19,408 nucleotides of DNA, from NCBI GenBank assembly GCA_040382935.1, contig JBEIEP010000048.1:1-19408 (forward strand), written 5' to 3'. The translations under genes and the position numbers were made by a program. The notes below the pieces were generated by a model. That model was not told the DNA's origin. It saw only the letters and a list, made by a program, of their open reading frames with translations, and ran no database searches. Shown here piece after piece: positions 1 through 6,539 of the stretch. How positions within the stretch are numbered: the first letter of the stretch is position 1; the number at the start of each line of letters is the position of its first letter. The stretch is from JALQUL01 sp040382935 (GTDB taxonomy: Bacteria; Pseudomonadota; Gammaproteobacteria; Burkholderiales; Burkholderiaceae_C).

Positions 1-108
1 CAAACGCCATGGCGCGTCTTTTTATACGGATCTCTTCTAGCCTTGGTTTCAGCAGTGCATGTCGCCTGCGAAAACCCTGTTTCCCCCGAAAAACCTAGGA
101 GAAAAGAG

Positions 109-1143
109 ATGCAATTGACCAATGGCGCGATCAAAACCAGCGCACCCCCACCACCCCCGCCAAACATGTCCAACCAACTGGCTGTTCAAGAATTGGATGG
201 CGTAGACCTTGAAACTTTCGATTTGAGTGCTTTTGTGTTTACCGGATCGACCAAGGACAAGGTGACCAAAACCTCGGCCACCGATGCCAAGACAGCCGAA
301 GTCCAGCGCTTCATGGACGAAAGCAATAACCTGTTCAAGCTAGGTGAAAAGTTCGAAGTAGAAGTCGTTGAGCGCGGCCATCAAGCCCTGTACGAGCTGC
401 TGGCCTCCATTTACGGCTTGGCGCTTCGTATTGAAGAAAGCCCGGTCAAGGACAAGATCGTCGAGGCCATCCGTACCGAGTTGAAGGACACGCACGACAT
501 CAAGATCCAAGCCAACAGCACGCCCATTGCGGCCATGGTCCGCTATGTGGTGCGCGCAGACAAGGTCAATGCCACGCGATACGTCAAGGTGTTGACTGTG
601 GCGCGCGATGAGGGCCAGTCCGTGGTGGATTTGCCTGCCTACATCACCCGCCGTGGTGGCGTGGCGCAAGCACAAGAAAAAGAGTCTGTGGCCTTGGCTA
701 AGAAAGCAGGGGACAAGAGCACCAAGGAGCGCACCGCATTAATCCGCGAGTTTTTCAGCTTGATGGGTGCAACGTCGGCGAGCGAGTTCCAGTTTGACGG
801 TGACGTGATTGTGCACAACGAAGAAAAAGAGACCGCCGCCGAGACATCCAGTTTTTGTGTGTTCGTTGCGCACCATGTGTCAGGTGACAAGTACAAGATG
901 ATCAGCGCCAATGACCTGGGCAAGACTTGGGAAGACAACCTGGTCAAGTACCTGGGCAAGGGCATGCCGAGCAACCTGTACCTGCTGGAAAAAGGCATCC
1001 GCAATTACAAGCGCCGAATTGCGCAGGACCCGAACCAGCCTGAAGGAGTGCGCAAGGAGATGGAACGCCAGTTGGCCATCCCCATGAAATACAAGCAGGT
1101 CGAAGTCATCGAGATGGACACCATTGAAGATGCGCCGCTGTAA
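109..1143 (+). CDS. Unknown 344-aa protein, first gene of an integrative-element cassette
   Basis: I do not recognise this protein. The frame is open from the window edge, but ATG 109 is chosen as the start because AGGAG lies at 97-101 with a 7-nt spacer. The product has a short proline run near residue 13, no signal peptide or membrane segment, and an acidic and lysine-rich helical middle. It reads as a soluble cytoplasmic protein. It is followed after 97 bp by three further unknown genes on the same strand, and a tyrosine recombinase lies 2.1 kb downstream, so it probably belongs to the cargo of an integrated element. An upstream in-frame start, with a hydrophobic stretch from about position 20, cannot be fully excluded because the window begins there. 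Confidence 0.8.
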   Translation: MQLTNGAIKTSAPPPPPPNMSNQLAVQELDGVDLETFDLSAFVFTGSTKDKVTKTSATDAKTAEVQRFMDESNNLFKLGEKFEVEVVERGHQALYELLASIYGLALRIEESPVKDKIVEAIRTELKDTHDIKIQANSTPIAAMVRYVVRADKVNATRYVKVLTVARDEGQSVVDLPAYITRRGGVAQAQEKESVALAKKAGDKSTKERTALIREFFSLMGATSASEFQFDGDVIVHNEEKETAAETSSFCVFVAHHVSGDKYKMISANDLGKTWEDNLVKYLGKGMPSNLYLLEKGIRNYKRRIAQDPNQPEGVRKEMERQLAIPMKYKQVEVIEMDTIEDAPL

Positions 1144-1240
1144 GCCTCAACCCTGATCCGGTCAGGGCTCAGTTCATTGAGCTGCGCCTTGGCGGATCAC
1201 TTTTGAAACGGAACACACAACACCCATAGGAGAACAGGAC

Positions 1241-1729
1241 ATGACGAAATACATGGTTTTTAAAAATCAACCTAACAGTGGTCAAGTCAACGCACCGGGC
1301 AGCAGGGAGGAAATGGCCAGCGAGATTGCCAACGTGGTTTCGCAAGACCGCATGCTGCCCAATTACTACATTGCTTTTCCGCTTGAGGACGCTAACGCCT
1401 CTATGCACTCGCTTAGAGAACTGGCGCGATTCACCGTTGAAATCACCGACGAAACCGCTGCGCTTTGGACCCGGGAAATTCAGCCGATGGTGCAAAAGGC
1501 CCACAACGTGGATGACGCAGTGAGTGAGGCATCAGGCGGCATCTACCAGGCGATGATTGAATACAACAACGCGATTCAAAATAGCCATAAGTTCGTTGAA
1601 CTCACGCAACTGAGCATCAAGGCACTGGATCGCACATTCGAGTTTTTTGAGGTGGAGTCGTCCTACGAAGTGCCGACCATGGTGGAGGATATATTCTCTG
1701 TCGAATCTTTCGATCACCATCATGCCTGA
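1241..1729 (+). CDS. Unknown 162-aa protein, paralogue-like pair member 1
   Basis: I do not recognise a family. ATG 1241 has an AGGAGAA ribosome binding site about 8 nt upstream. The product is acidic and soluble-looking, begins MTKYMV, and ends in a histidine-rich tail (DHHHA). Its first 75 residues align with the next gene: MTKY start, a paired-acidic stretch before an IA.., a segment AFPLEDANASMHSL against AIPADTNLATMSLL, then a VEITDE against VDVTEK segment followed by W and R. This suggests an old tandem duplication. The gap to the next gene is 11 bp, so co-transcription is likely. No catalytic motif is visible. Confidence 0.8.
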   Translation: MTKYMVFKNQPNSGQVNAPGSREEMASEIANVVSQDRMLPNYYIAFPLEDANASMHSLRELARFTVEITDETAALWTREIQPMVQKAHNVDDAVSEASGGIYQAMIEYNNAIQNSHKFVELTQLSIKALDRTFEFFEVESSYEVPTMVEDIFSVESFDHHHA

Positions 1730-1740
1730 GGTAAACAACC

Positions 1741-2232
1741 ATGACCAAATACCTTGTTGTTTGCCGTCCATCCGATCAGGCTGCTGCGCATGAAGATGAC
1801 ACCGCCGAAGAGGCCGTTTGCGATATCGCCAGAACCTTGATGAATTTGCCGATGCGCGCAGACCAGCTGATGGCTATCCCCGCAGATACCAACTTGGCAA
1901 CGATGTCGTTGCTCAAAGACGATGTGATGTGTTCGGTTGATGTGACAGAAAAATCAATTGAGACTTGGCGCAACGATGTGACCAATATTCAAGACGCCAT
2001 CAACGCATTTCTGTCTGCCAAAGACCATGCAGAAAATGTGCTGGACCGGGCCTTGGCTGATTTGGATGACGCGTATGAAAACAGCACCGAATTCCAGGGC
2101 TACACGCCCAGCAATGACATCAGCGTCTATGGCGCTTTGTCAGACATGGGTGCAGACGATTTGGAACACGCTTTCCAGCGCGCCTTGGTGGACATGTACC
2201 AATTCCATGTCATTCGGCGCGAGCGCTTTTAA
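1741..2232 (+). CDS. Unknown 163-aa protein, paralogue-like pair member 2
   Basis: Unknown function. It begins MTKYLV and matches the preceding gene in length, in its N-terminal half and in overall acidity, so the two look like diverged tandem duplicates. The C-terminal half differs and contains a helical acidic stretch (VLDRALADLDDAYE). There is no signal peptide, membrane helix or recognised motif. A weak GAGGTAA sequence precedes the ATG. The neighbouring genes lie 11 bp away on either side, which supports one transcription unit. A role in element maintenance is only a guess from its position near the integrase. Confidence 0.8.
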   Translation: MTKYLVVCRPSDQAAAHEDDTAEEAVCDIARTLMNLPMRADQLMAIPADTNLATMSLLKDDVMCSVDVTEKSIETWRNDVTNIQDAINAFLSAKDHAENVLDRALADLDDAYENSTEFQGYTPSNDISVYGALSDMGADDLEHAFQRALVDMYQFHVIRRERF

Positions 2233-2243
2233 GGGGGTGCGGT

Positions 2244-2714
2244 ATGGACAAAGCGCAACTTTTCAAACGCTTGTATGACATGTCGATGGACGAACTTGAC
2301 TTGCTGGTCGACCATGACGAAACGATTCCAAAATCTTTGTACAAACTCGACATGGCAGCCAGAACGCGCCACATCATTGAGGCTGTGCAGATTGAAGACA
2401 TGTTTCAGTCACTGGGTGAGGACGGCGTCACCTTTGATTTGTTTCTGTCGATGCGACTGTCGCCGATGACGCTGAAATCGTGCCTAGACTTGAACCAGGA
2501 CATGAACAGCTTGCACTGGCAATTCGTCTTTCCTAAGTACGACGATATTGCCGATGACACCAAGCCCAAGTGCTTTGGGGAGTATCTGACGCACGTTCAA
2601 ACTCTTCAAATCCTGGAGATCGACAACATCGATATTGACCAGGCGTGTGAATTTTTGGACAAGGCCTATGACTTCACGCCGCACAAAACCAAGCCCAGCA
2701 TCAAGCGGCCGTAA
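2244..2714 (+). CDS. Unknown 156-aa acidic protein, last gene of the cassette
   Basis: Unrecognised. ATG 2244 is preceded by an AAGGGGG sequence about 8 nt upstream, inside the 11-bp gap from the previous gene. The product is acidic, soluble-looking and rich in Asp and Leu (MDELDLLVDHDE near the N terminus, LEIDNIDIDQACEFLDKAYD near the C terminus). It ends in a short basic tail (KTKPSIKRP). Its stop lies 6 bp from the stop of the convergent 159-aa gene, so the two transcription units collide here. No terminator hairpin is obvious in this tiny gap. Confidence 0.78.
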   Translation: MDKAQLFKRLYDMSMDELDLLVDHDETIPKSLYKLDMAARTRHIIEAVQIEDMFQSLGEDGVTFDLFLSMRLSPMTLKSCLDLNQDMNSLHWQFVFPKYDDIADDTKPKCFGEYLTHVQTLQILEIDNIDIDQACEFLDKAYDFTPHKTKPSIKRP

Positions 2715-2720
2715 CGGCGG

Positions 2721-3200
2721 TCAACCCGTCAGGCCGATAAATGTCAGCTGCTTCTCGAGTTCAATGCAGGCCATCTGGGCGGCCATGGGGTTCTTGCCTG
2801 CATTGATCTCCAATTTAAAAGTCTCGCCTGCCGTGGTGATGTGAATCTTCACAATGCCGGCCTTGCTTTTAAATTGATAAGAGACGTCTGCCCTGGGCAG
2901 ATGCTCGCGTTCATTAACAATCAAATTCACTTTTTGTTTGCCAATGTCTTGCAGGCGCTGGTTTAATTCCCACGCGCCTGCAACTTGGCTCTTGTAGTCG
3001 GCAATCGCCTCCTTGACCACGGCCATGGTGCCAGCAGGCCCCACCTTGGCAATGATGGCGAGTTCGCTGCTCAGGTCCTCTTTCTTAGCCAAGCGCACTT
3101 TGATGCGCTCGTAGTAATCCACCGCAATCAAAGCGGCCTTCATTTTGGTGATGGCCGATTCCGCATAGCGTTCAAAGTACTGGGTGAGTAGGGCAGACAT
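2721..3200 (-). CDS. Unknown 159-aa protein downstream of the integrase
   Basis: Unknown function. The N-terminal 60 residues are helical and basic (ERYAESAITKMKAALIAVDYY, then KVRLAKKED), the centre is mixed, and the C-terminal third looks like beta strands followed by a helix. There is no signal peptide. It starts 60 bp after the integrase stop on the same strand, so it is probably transcribed with the integrase. Small genes beside integrases can encode excisionases or accessory recombination factors, but those are usually shorter and carry a helix-turn-helix, which I do not see here. The ribosome binding site is weak. Confidence 0.72.
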   Translation of the reverse strand: MSALLTQYFERYAESAITKMKAALIAVDYYERIKVRLAKKEDLSSELAIIAKVGPAGTMAVVKEAIADYKSQVAGAWELNQRLQDIGKQKVNLIVNEREHLPRADVSYQFKSKAGIVKIHITTAGETFKLEINAGKNPMAAQMACIELEKQLTFIGLTG

Positions 3201-3260
3201 GATGGGCGTTGGTTTTTTAGTCGTGAGATCAGGTCAAGGTTGATATTTTTTCTGAAGGAT

Positions 3261-4643
3261 TTAGGTCGACTGCTTACGCTGAGCTTTGAGGCGATTCTCA
3301 AAGTCATCCGTCAAGTCGGGGCTCTGTGCAATCAAGGGCATGACAAGACCTGTGCCCATTTGCACCAAATTCATGATGTTGTTGTTGGCCATCTGCGCGG
3401 TCATGATGGCTTTGATTTGCGCAGCTTCCGAGCTGGATTTTTCGTCCACAACCCCGGCAAATTGTTTGGCCTTCATCAATGGCGTCAAGTGGCTGTAGTG
3501 CTTGGTGATCATCAGCACGGATGTACCCATCTGTTCCGCCAAGTCGTGAATGGGGATGCCTTCCAGCAAGCGCTGGGTGGCGTAGTAGTGGCGCAGGCTG
3601 TATAGGCTGCGTTCCTTGCCCGTGACAGGGCAGTTGAGCAGCTCTGAGTCCTCAAGCCACTGTCGGAAGGGTTTGTTCCAGTTGTCGGGCACAGAGCCAT
3701 CGCTCAGCCGGAACAGCAGCTTGGGGATGCGTTTCTTTAAAACCTCTTCCAGCGTCATGTCTGCCAAGTCCGGACTAAGCTGACGCAGGCGCTCTAGCAG
3801 CAGCCAACAGCTGTTGTGGGCTACAAAGTTACGCGCACCCCGTTTGCCGCGTTGTAGACGGAAATGCAGCACGGGCTGCCCATCGCGAACTTCCACATCA
3901 ATGTGCCGCCACTCCAAGAATTCAGCCTCAGTGCCAGGGCGCATGCCCGTCGCGGCCATGAACGGTACATAGATGGCCAGCAGCTCGCGAATCATTCGGG
4001 TGCGTGCTGTGCGGCCATCCACCACGAAGCTGCTGGCGTACTTCATCATGCTTTCCAGCTCTTCATGGCTGAACACAGCACGGCGGTCACTTTCGACGCC
4101 AGTGTTCTTGGTCATGGGCCGTTCATAGGCCGTCATGTAGCCACGCTCAATGGCTTCATCAAAAATGACGTTCAACGCGGCGTTGTGGTTGTTTTGCGCG
4201 CTGCCTGACAACTCTCTGCCGACCTTGTTGCGCCGCCACACATGGAACTCGGAGATGACTGCGGGCTTGATGCCATCCACGTTGTACTGGCCGTAGAAGG
4301 GGATCAAGTACAACTTGATGGCCGACACGTAGTCGCGGGCACTGGGCTTGGCTGTACCGGCTGTAATTTCAGCCTCCAGGCGGTGCAAGACAACTTCTGC
4401 CACCGGTTTGAACTTTTTGCTGAAAACAGGGCGACCTTCTTCATGGTCAAAGGTGGCCTTCATCCACATGCGTTCTGCAATGCGCGCGGCTTCCTTTAGA
4501 TCAGCGGTATCTGTGCTCCGACGGAACCAAGTTTTCACTTTTTCCAGCTTGTAGTGGGCTTGCCACTTTTTGCTGTCCAAACGACGCACCAAGCGAATCA
4601 GCTCAGGCTTGACGATGACGGTTTCGCTGGTAGGTACACGCAT
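3261..4643 (-). CDS. Tyrosine-type site-specific recombinase (phage/ICE integrase family)
   Basis: This is a 460-aa integrase with an N-terminal SAM-like core-binding region (about residues 80-190) and a C-terminal catalytic domain. Visible catalytic positions are R235 (in GMRPG), R351 and H352 (in YSLRHYYAT), and the nucleophile Y383 (in KHYSHL). The two positions usually held by His in the HxxR and H/W boxes are Y348 and T374. I recall YSLRH and MGTS variants from other integrases of this kind. A 77-residue tail follows the tyrosine. The gene starts 125 bp from the 3' end of tRNA-Asn and points away from it, the standard layout for an element integrated at a tRNA 3' end. The rest of that element would extend leftward out of the window. 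Confidence 0.93.
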   Translation of the reverse strand: MRVPTSETVIVKPELIRLVRRLDSKKWQAHYKLEKVKTWFRRSTDTADLKEAARIAERMWMKATFDHEEGRPVFSKKFKPVAEVVLHRLEAEITAGTAKPSARDYVSAIKLYLIPFYGQYNVDGIKPAVISEFHVWRRNKVGRELSGSAQNNHNAALNVIFDEAIERGYMTAYERPMTKNTGVESDRRAVFSHEELESMMKYASSFVVDGRTARTRMIRELLAIYVPFMAATGMRPGTEAEFLEWRHIDVEVRDGQPVLHFRLQRGKRGARNFVAHNSCWLLLERLRQLSPDLADMTLEEVLKKRIPKLLFRLSDGSVPDNWNKPFRQWLEDSELLNCPVTGKERSLYSLRHYYATQRLLEGIPIHDLAEQMGTSVLMITKHYSHLTPLMKAKQFAGVVDEKSSSEAAQIKAIMTAQMANNNIMNLVQMGTGLVMPLIAQSPDLTDDFENRLKAQRKQST

Positions 4644-4694
4644 AACTGCACTTTACAGTCGCTTTTAAGAAAAAGCAACAAGTGGCGTACCTAA

Positions 4695-4718
4695 TATTCG
4701 TGTAATAACCGTGTAATT
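4695..4718 (+). promoter_or_regulatory. Paired CGTGTAAT motif, candidate integrase arm-type site
   Basis: Two direct copies of CGTGTAAT are spaced 11 bp apart between the integrase start and the tRNA-Asn terminator. The same 24-bp block recurs with one change at 18141-18164, and a single copy occurs near 5533. Directly repeated short motifs beside a core site are typical of arm-type binding sites for tyrosine recombinases, but that role is inferred. They could instead be operator sites for the integrase gene. Confidence 0.4.
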
Positions 4719-4730
4719 AAAAAACTAAAT

Positions 4731-4758
4731 AAAAACAACGAGGTAAGTCGTTGTTTTT
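4731..4758 (-). terminator. Intrinsic terminator of tRNA-Asn, possibly bidirectional
   Basis: A perfect 11-bp stem (4731-4741 with 4748-4758, loop GGTAAG) has A-rich and T-rich arms, so a U-tract follows the hairpin on either strand. It lies 10 bp past the 3' end of the minus-strand tRNA-Asn and before the integrase gene, which fits termination of the tRNA transcript. A diverged version of the GTCGTT stem lies at 18193-18211 near the broken tRNA copy. Confidence 0.75.
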
Positions 4759-4768
4759 AAAAGGGTTT

Positions 4769-4844
4769 TGGCTCCTCGACCTGGGCTCGAACCAGGGACC
4801 TACGGATTAACAGTCCGGCGCTCTACCGACTGAGCTATCGAGGA
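4769..4844 (-). tRNA. tRNA-Asn (anticodon GTT), intact, CCA encoded
   Basis: On the minus strand the 76-nt sequence folds as a full cloverleaf. The acceptor stem TCCTCGA pairs with TCGAGGA, the D-arm carries the GTCGGTAGAGC segment, the anticodon loop is CTGTTAA with GTT at positions 34-36, the T-arm contains GGTTCGAGCCC, and CCA is encoded at the 3' end (TGG at 4769-4771 on plus). Position 27-43 is a C-U mismatch, which is tolerable. The integrase gene lies beyond its 3' end, so this tRNA is the likely attachment site. Its 5' half is repeated at 18254-18290. Confidence 0.97.
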
Positions 4845-5076
4845 ATATATTCGGTTTGACGAGCAAGAAACTTGCCACGGGGGTGTCACCTGTATGGTGC
4901 TACTCCGCGCAGTAAGTGAAGGACTGATGTAACTGTCAGCACCTAACTTGCTAGTCCCATATTGTAGCAAAGAAAAACAGGGCTGATTACAGGCGTGCTG
5001 AAATTTTTTGACTCAGCTGCAAGGCTCATGGGCGTGGGTTTGTAGCCCACAGTGGTGCTGAAATCAGAGGTGTTGA
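4845..5076. other. Intergenic region upstream of tRNA-Asn, no gene seen
   Basis: I see no credible gene here. The stretch holds the presumed tRNA-Asn promoter on the minus strand and a small hairpin around 5035-5051 (GTGGG with CCCAC). The region from here to 5797 is about 950 bp without a conventional gene, and the parts that show structure are listed separately. Confidence 0.6.
4963..4968 (-). promoter_or_regulatory. Candidate -10 element for tRNA-Asn
   Basis: A TACAAT hexamer on the minus strand, preceded by a TTTGC context, is the best -10-like sequence upstream of the intact tRNA. It would give a leader of roughly 110 nt. The -35 region is poor (about three matches). The broken tRNA copy at 18290 instead has TATAAT only about 10 nt upstream, so the two copies have different upstream regions. 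Confidence 0.35.
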
Positions 5077-5184
5077 GTGCATGTACAAGCAGTCAAAAAG
5101 GGTGCAAGAAAGAACATGCGTGTGACTAGGTTTGAAGCCAAATGCTGCGCATGGAGTGCGGACGCTGCAAAGGCAAATGGGTGA
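5077..5184 (+). pseudogene. Diverged copy of a small repeated reading frame (35 codons)
   Basis: GTG 5077 to TGA 5182-5184 encodes 35 residues that resemble the small proteins at 5181-5339 and 17920-18087. The shared core is V.V.A....R....MRVT....K in the same order. The N-terminal part present in the other copies is missing, and an in-frame stop sits just before the GTG, so this is probably a decayed copy. Its stop overlaps the GTG of the next copy as GTGA. It may be only a nucleotide repeat with no product. Confidence 0.3.
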
Positions 5185-5339
5185 AAGCTTGGGTGCTTGC
5201 AGCAACGCCGATGTCCGCAGTGGTGACTGTATGCGCGAGCAGTCAACTAGTGCGCCAGAAAAGACCCGTGCGTGTGACTGAGGTCAAAACCAAATGGAGC
5301 ACGCGAAGAGCATGTGCGGTGTCAGCCCAAATAAGGTGA
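5181..5339 (+). CDS. Possible small basic protein (52 aa), repeat copy 2
   Basis: GTG 5181 has AAAGG upstream with a 7-nt spacer. The 52-aa product aligns without gaps with the 55-aa product at 17920-18087 from start codon to start codon: 16 codons lead up to a shared VT, then a V.....S.Q.VR.KRP core, then RVT.VKTKWSTRRACAVSAQ almost identical. Between the two copies, all six nucleotide differences in the STRRACAVSAQ stretch are silent third-position changes, which suggests the frame has been under selection. An in-frame ATG at 5142 would lengthen it to 65 aa, but the alignment supports the GTG. Function is unknown. The protein is basic, with two cysteines and no clear membrane segment. Confidence 0.42.
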   Translation: MKAWVLAATPMSAVVTVCASSQLVRQKRPVRVTEVKTKWSTRRACAVSAQIR

Positions 5340-5458
5340 GTGCAGTCTAGCTGTGAGAGTTACAAGATTTAACTGACCAAAACTAGCTCGTGGCAGGTCA
5401 TTGGTTTGAAAGGATATTTTTGCGGACAAAAAGGATGCATTGCTATTGCCGCGGACTA
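5220..5458 (+). repeat. Left copy of a ~200-bp direct repeat flanking the polysaccharide module
   Basis: This block matches 17965-18250 in the same orientation. It covers the end of the small reading frame, a degenerate palindrome at 5359-5373 (GTTAC...TTAAC), a CTAGC..GGCAGG segment, a GATATTTT...GG.CAAAAAGG segment, and a terminal TGCCGCGGACT identical to the sequence abutting the broken tRNA-Asn on the right. The right copy has extra sequence, including the paired CGTGTAAT block. The two copies bracket about 12.3 kb containing all the polysaccharide genes. Confidence 0.7.
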
Positions 5459-5520
5459 GGAAAAAACAAGCTTTTAAAAATTCCTATAAAAATCAATTGC
5501 TTACGATATTTTTCGATGAG

Positions 5521-5592
5521 TATGTAATGTTTCGTGTAATTGTGGTGGAGTTACATAATGTAACTGGAAGAGCGTTAGGGTAATTATGTAAA
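5521..5592. promoter_or_regulatory. Cluster of TGTAA motifs with a GTTACAT-N-ATGTAAC palindrome
   Basis: About five TGTAA-type motifs occur in 72 bp on the two strands, including TTCGTGTAATT (5531-5541), the palindrome GTTACATAATGTAAC (5550-5564) and ATGTAAA near 5586. The same palindrome with only its central base changed is at 18097-18111, beside the paired CGTGTAAT block. The clusters at both ends of the polysaccharide module and beside the integrase suggest a shared DNA-binding protein, either a recombinase or a regulator. Which one is not shown. Confidence 0.4.
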
Positions 5593-5797
5593 TTTCGACC
5601 CTGTTATCTTGCCCCTAAAACTTCGACGACACCCACGAGACTCAAAACAGCAAGGTCTATTGCGGATATTGAGTCGACCATGCCATTGCACTGGATCACA
5701 GCATAGGTGCGACTCCACTATCCAACCTTTAAGCAAGATGTGATTTTTGATAAACAACGCCATTAAAATCGGTATTGTTTTTATCAAAGTCTTTCTG

Positions 5798-6517
5798 TTG
5801 TCCACCTCACCCACCGCCACTTTGCCGAAGCACATTGCCATCATCATGGATGGCAATCGGCGTTGGGCCAAAAAACGCTTCATGCCAGCGGCCTTGGGCC
5901 ATGCGGCGGGTGCTCAGCGCGTGCGCGACATCGTCAAATCGTGCGCCGAAATTGGCATCCCCCAATTGAGCCTGTTCGCATTCAGCACAGAAAACTGGAA
6001 ACGCCCTGAAGAAGAGGTCAGCAGCCTCATGGGCTTGTTCACGACTTACCTGAAAAAGGAAATTCGCAACATGAACACCAACGGCGTTCGCTTGAGGGTG
6101 CTGGGCGACACCGGGCGATTTTCACCAGCCCTGCAAGCCCTGATCGCCGATGCCCAAGCCCAAACCGCCAACAACCAGGTCATCACCTTGAACATCTGTG
6201 CCAACTATGGCGGCCGCTGGGACATGATCCAAGCCACCCAGGCCTGGCAAAAAGCCCACCCCGGTCAATCACTGGATGCACTCACCGAAGAAGCCCTGAC
6301 GCCCTTTTTGAGCACGGCCGGCGCACCGCCCGTGGACTTGCTGATCCGCACAGGCGGTGAGTCCAGGGTGAGCAACTTTCTGTTGTGGCAAGCGGCCTAT
6401 GCAGAGCTGTTTTTCTGCGATGAACTCTGGCCAGACTTCACGCCCGAAAAAATCCAACAGGCCTTTGCATGGTTTGCCACACGCGACCGCAGGTTTGGGT
6501 CCTCAGCGCCCCTTTGA
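5798..6517 (+). CDS. uppS: Isoprenyl transferase (undecaprenyl diphosphate synthase family)
   Basis: This is a cis-prenyltransferase that condenses isopentenyl diphosphate onto farnesyl diphosphate to make the C55 lipid carrier for cell-wall and polysaccharide assembly. Counting from TTG 5798 (239 aa), the hallmarks are MDGNRRWAKKR with catalytic D18, FSTENWKRPEEEV (63-74), NYGGRWDM (137-144) and RTGGESRVSNFLLWQ (184-198). The length is close to the usual ~250 aa. There is no ATG ahead of the domain. TTG 5747 would add 17 hydrophobic residues atypical of this soluble enzyme, so TTG 5798 is preferred, with low certainty. It lies on the opposite strand to the export genes and ends 22 bp from the convergent glycosyltransferase. 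Most bacteria have one copy in the dxr-cdsA cluster, so this may be a dedicated second copy. Confidence 0.92.
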   Translation: MSTSPTATLPKHIAIIMDGNRRWAKKRFMPAALGHAAGAQRVRDIVKSCAEIGIPQLSLFAFSTENWKRPEEEVSSLMGLFTTYLKKEIRNMNTNGVRLRVLGDTGRFSPALQALIADAQAQTANNQVITLNICANYGGRWDMIQATQAWQKAHPGQSLDALTEEALTPFLSTAGAPPVDLLIRTGGESRVSNFLLWQAAYAELFFCDELWPDFTPEKIQQAFAWFATRDRRFGSSAPL

Positions 6518-6539
6518 TGCCACTGCCAACTGCCCACTT

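Noticed and set aside
4845..5797. Search for a transposase, CRISPR array or classical insertion sequence in the long gene-poor stretch
   Set aside because: No transposase fragments, terminal inverted repeats of IS type, or regularly spaced repeats are visible; the repeats present are few and irregular.
5584..5883. 99-codon minus-strand frame upstream of and overlapping uppS
   Set aside because: It overlaps conserved uppS codons in antisense and has no recognisable feature.
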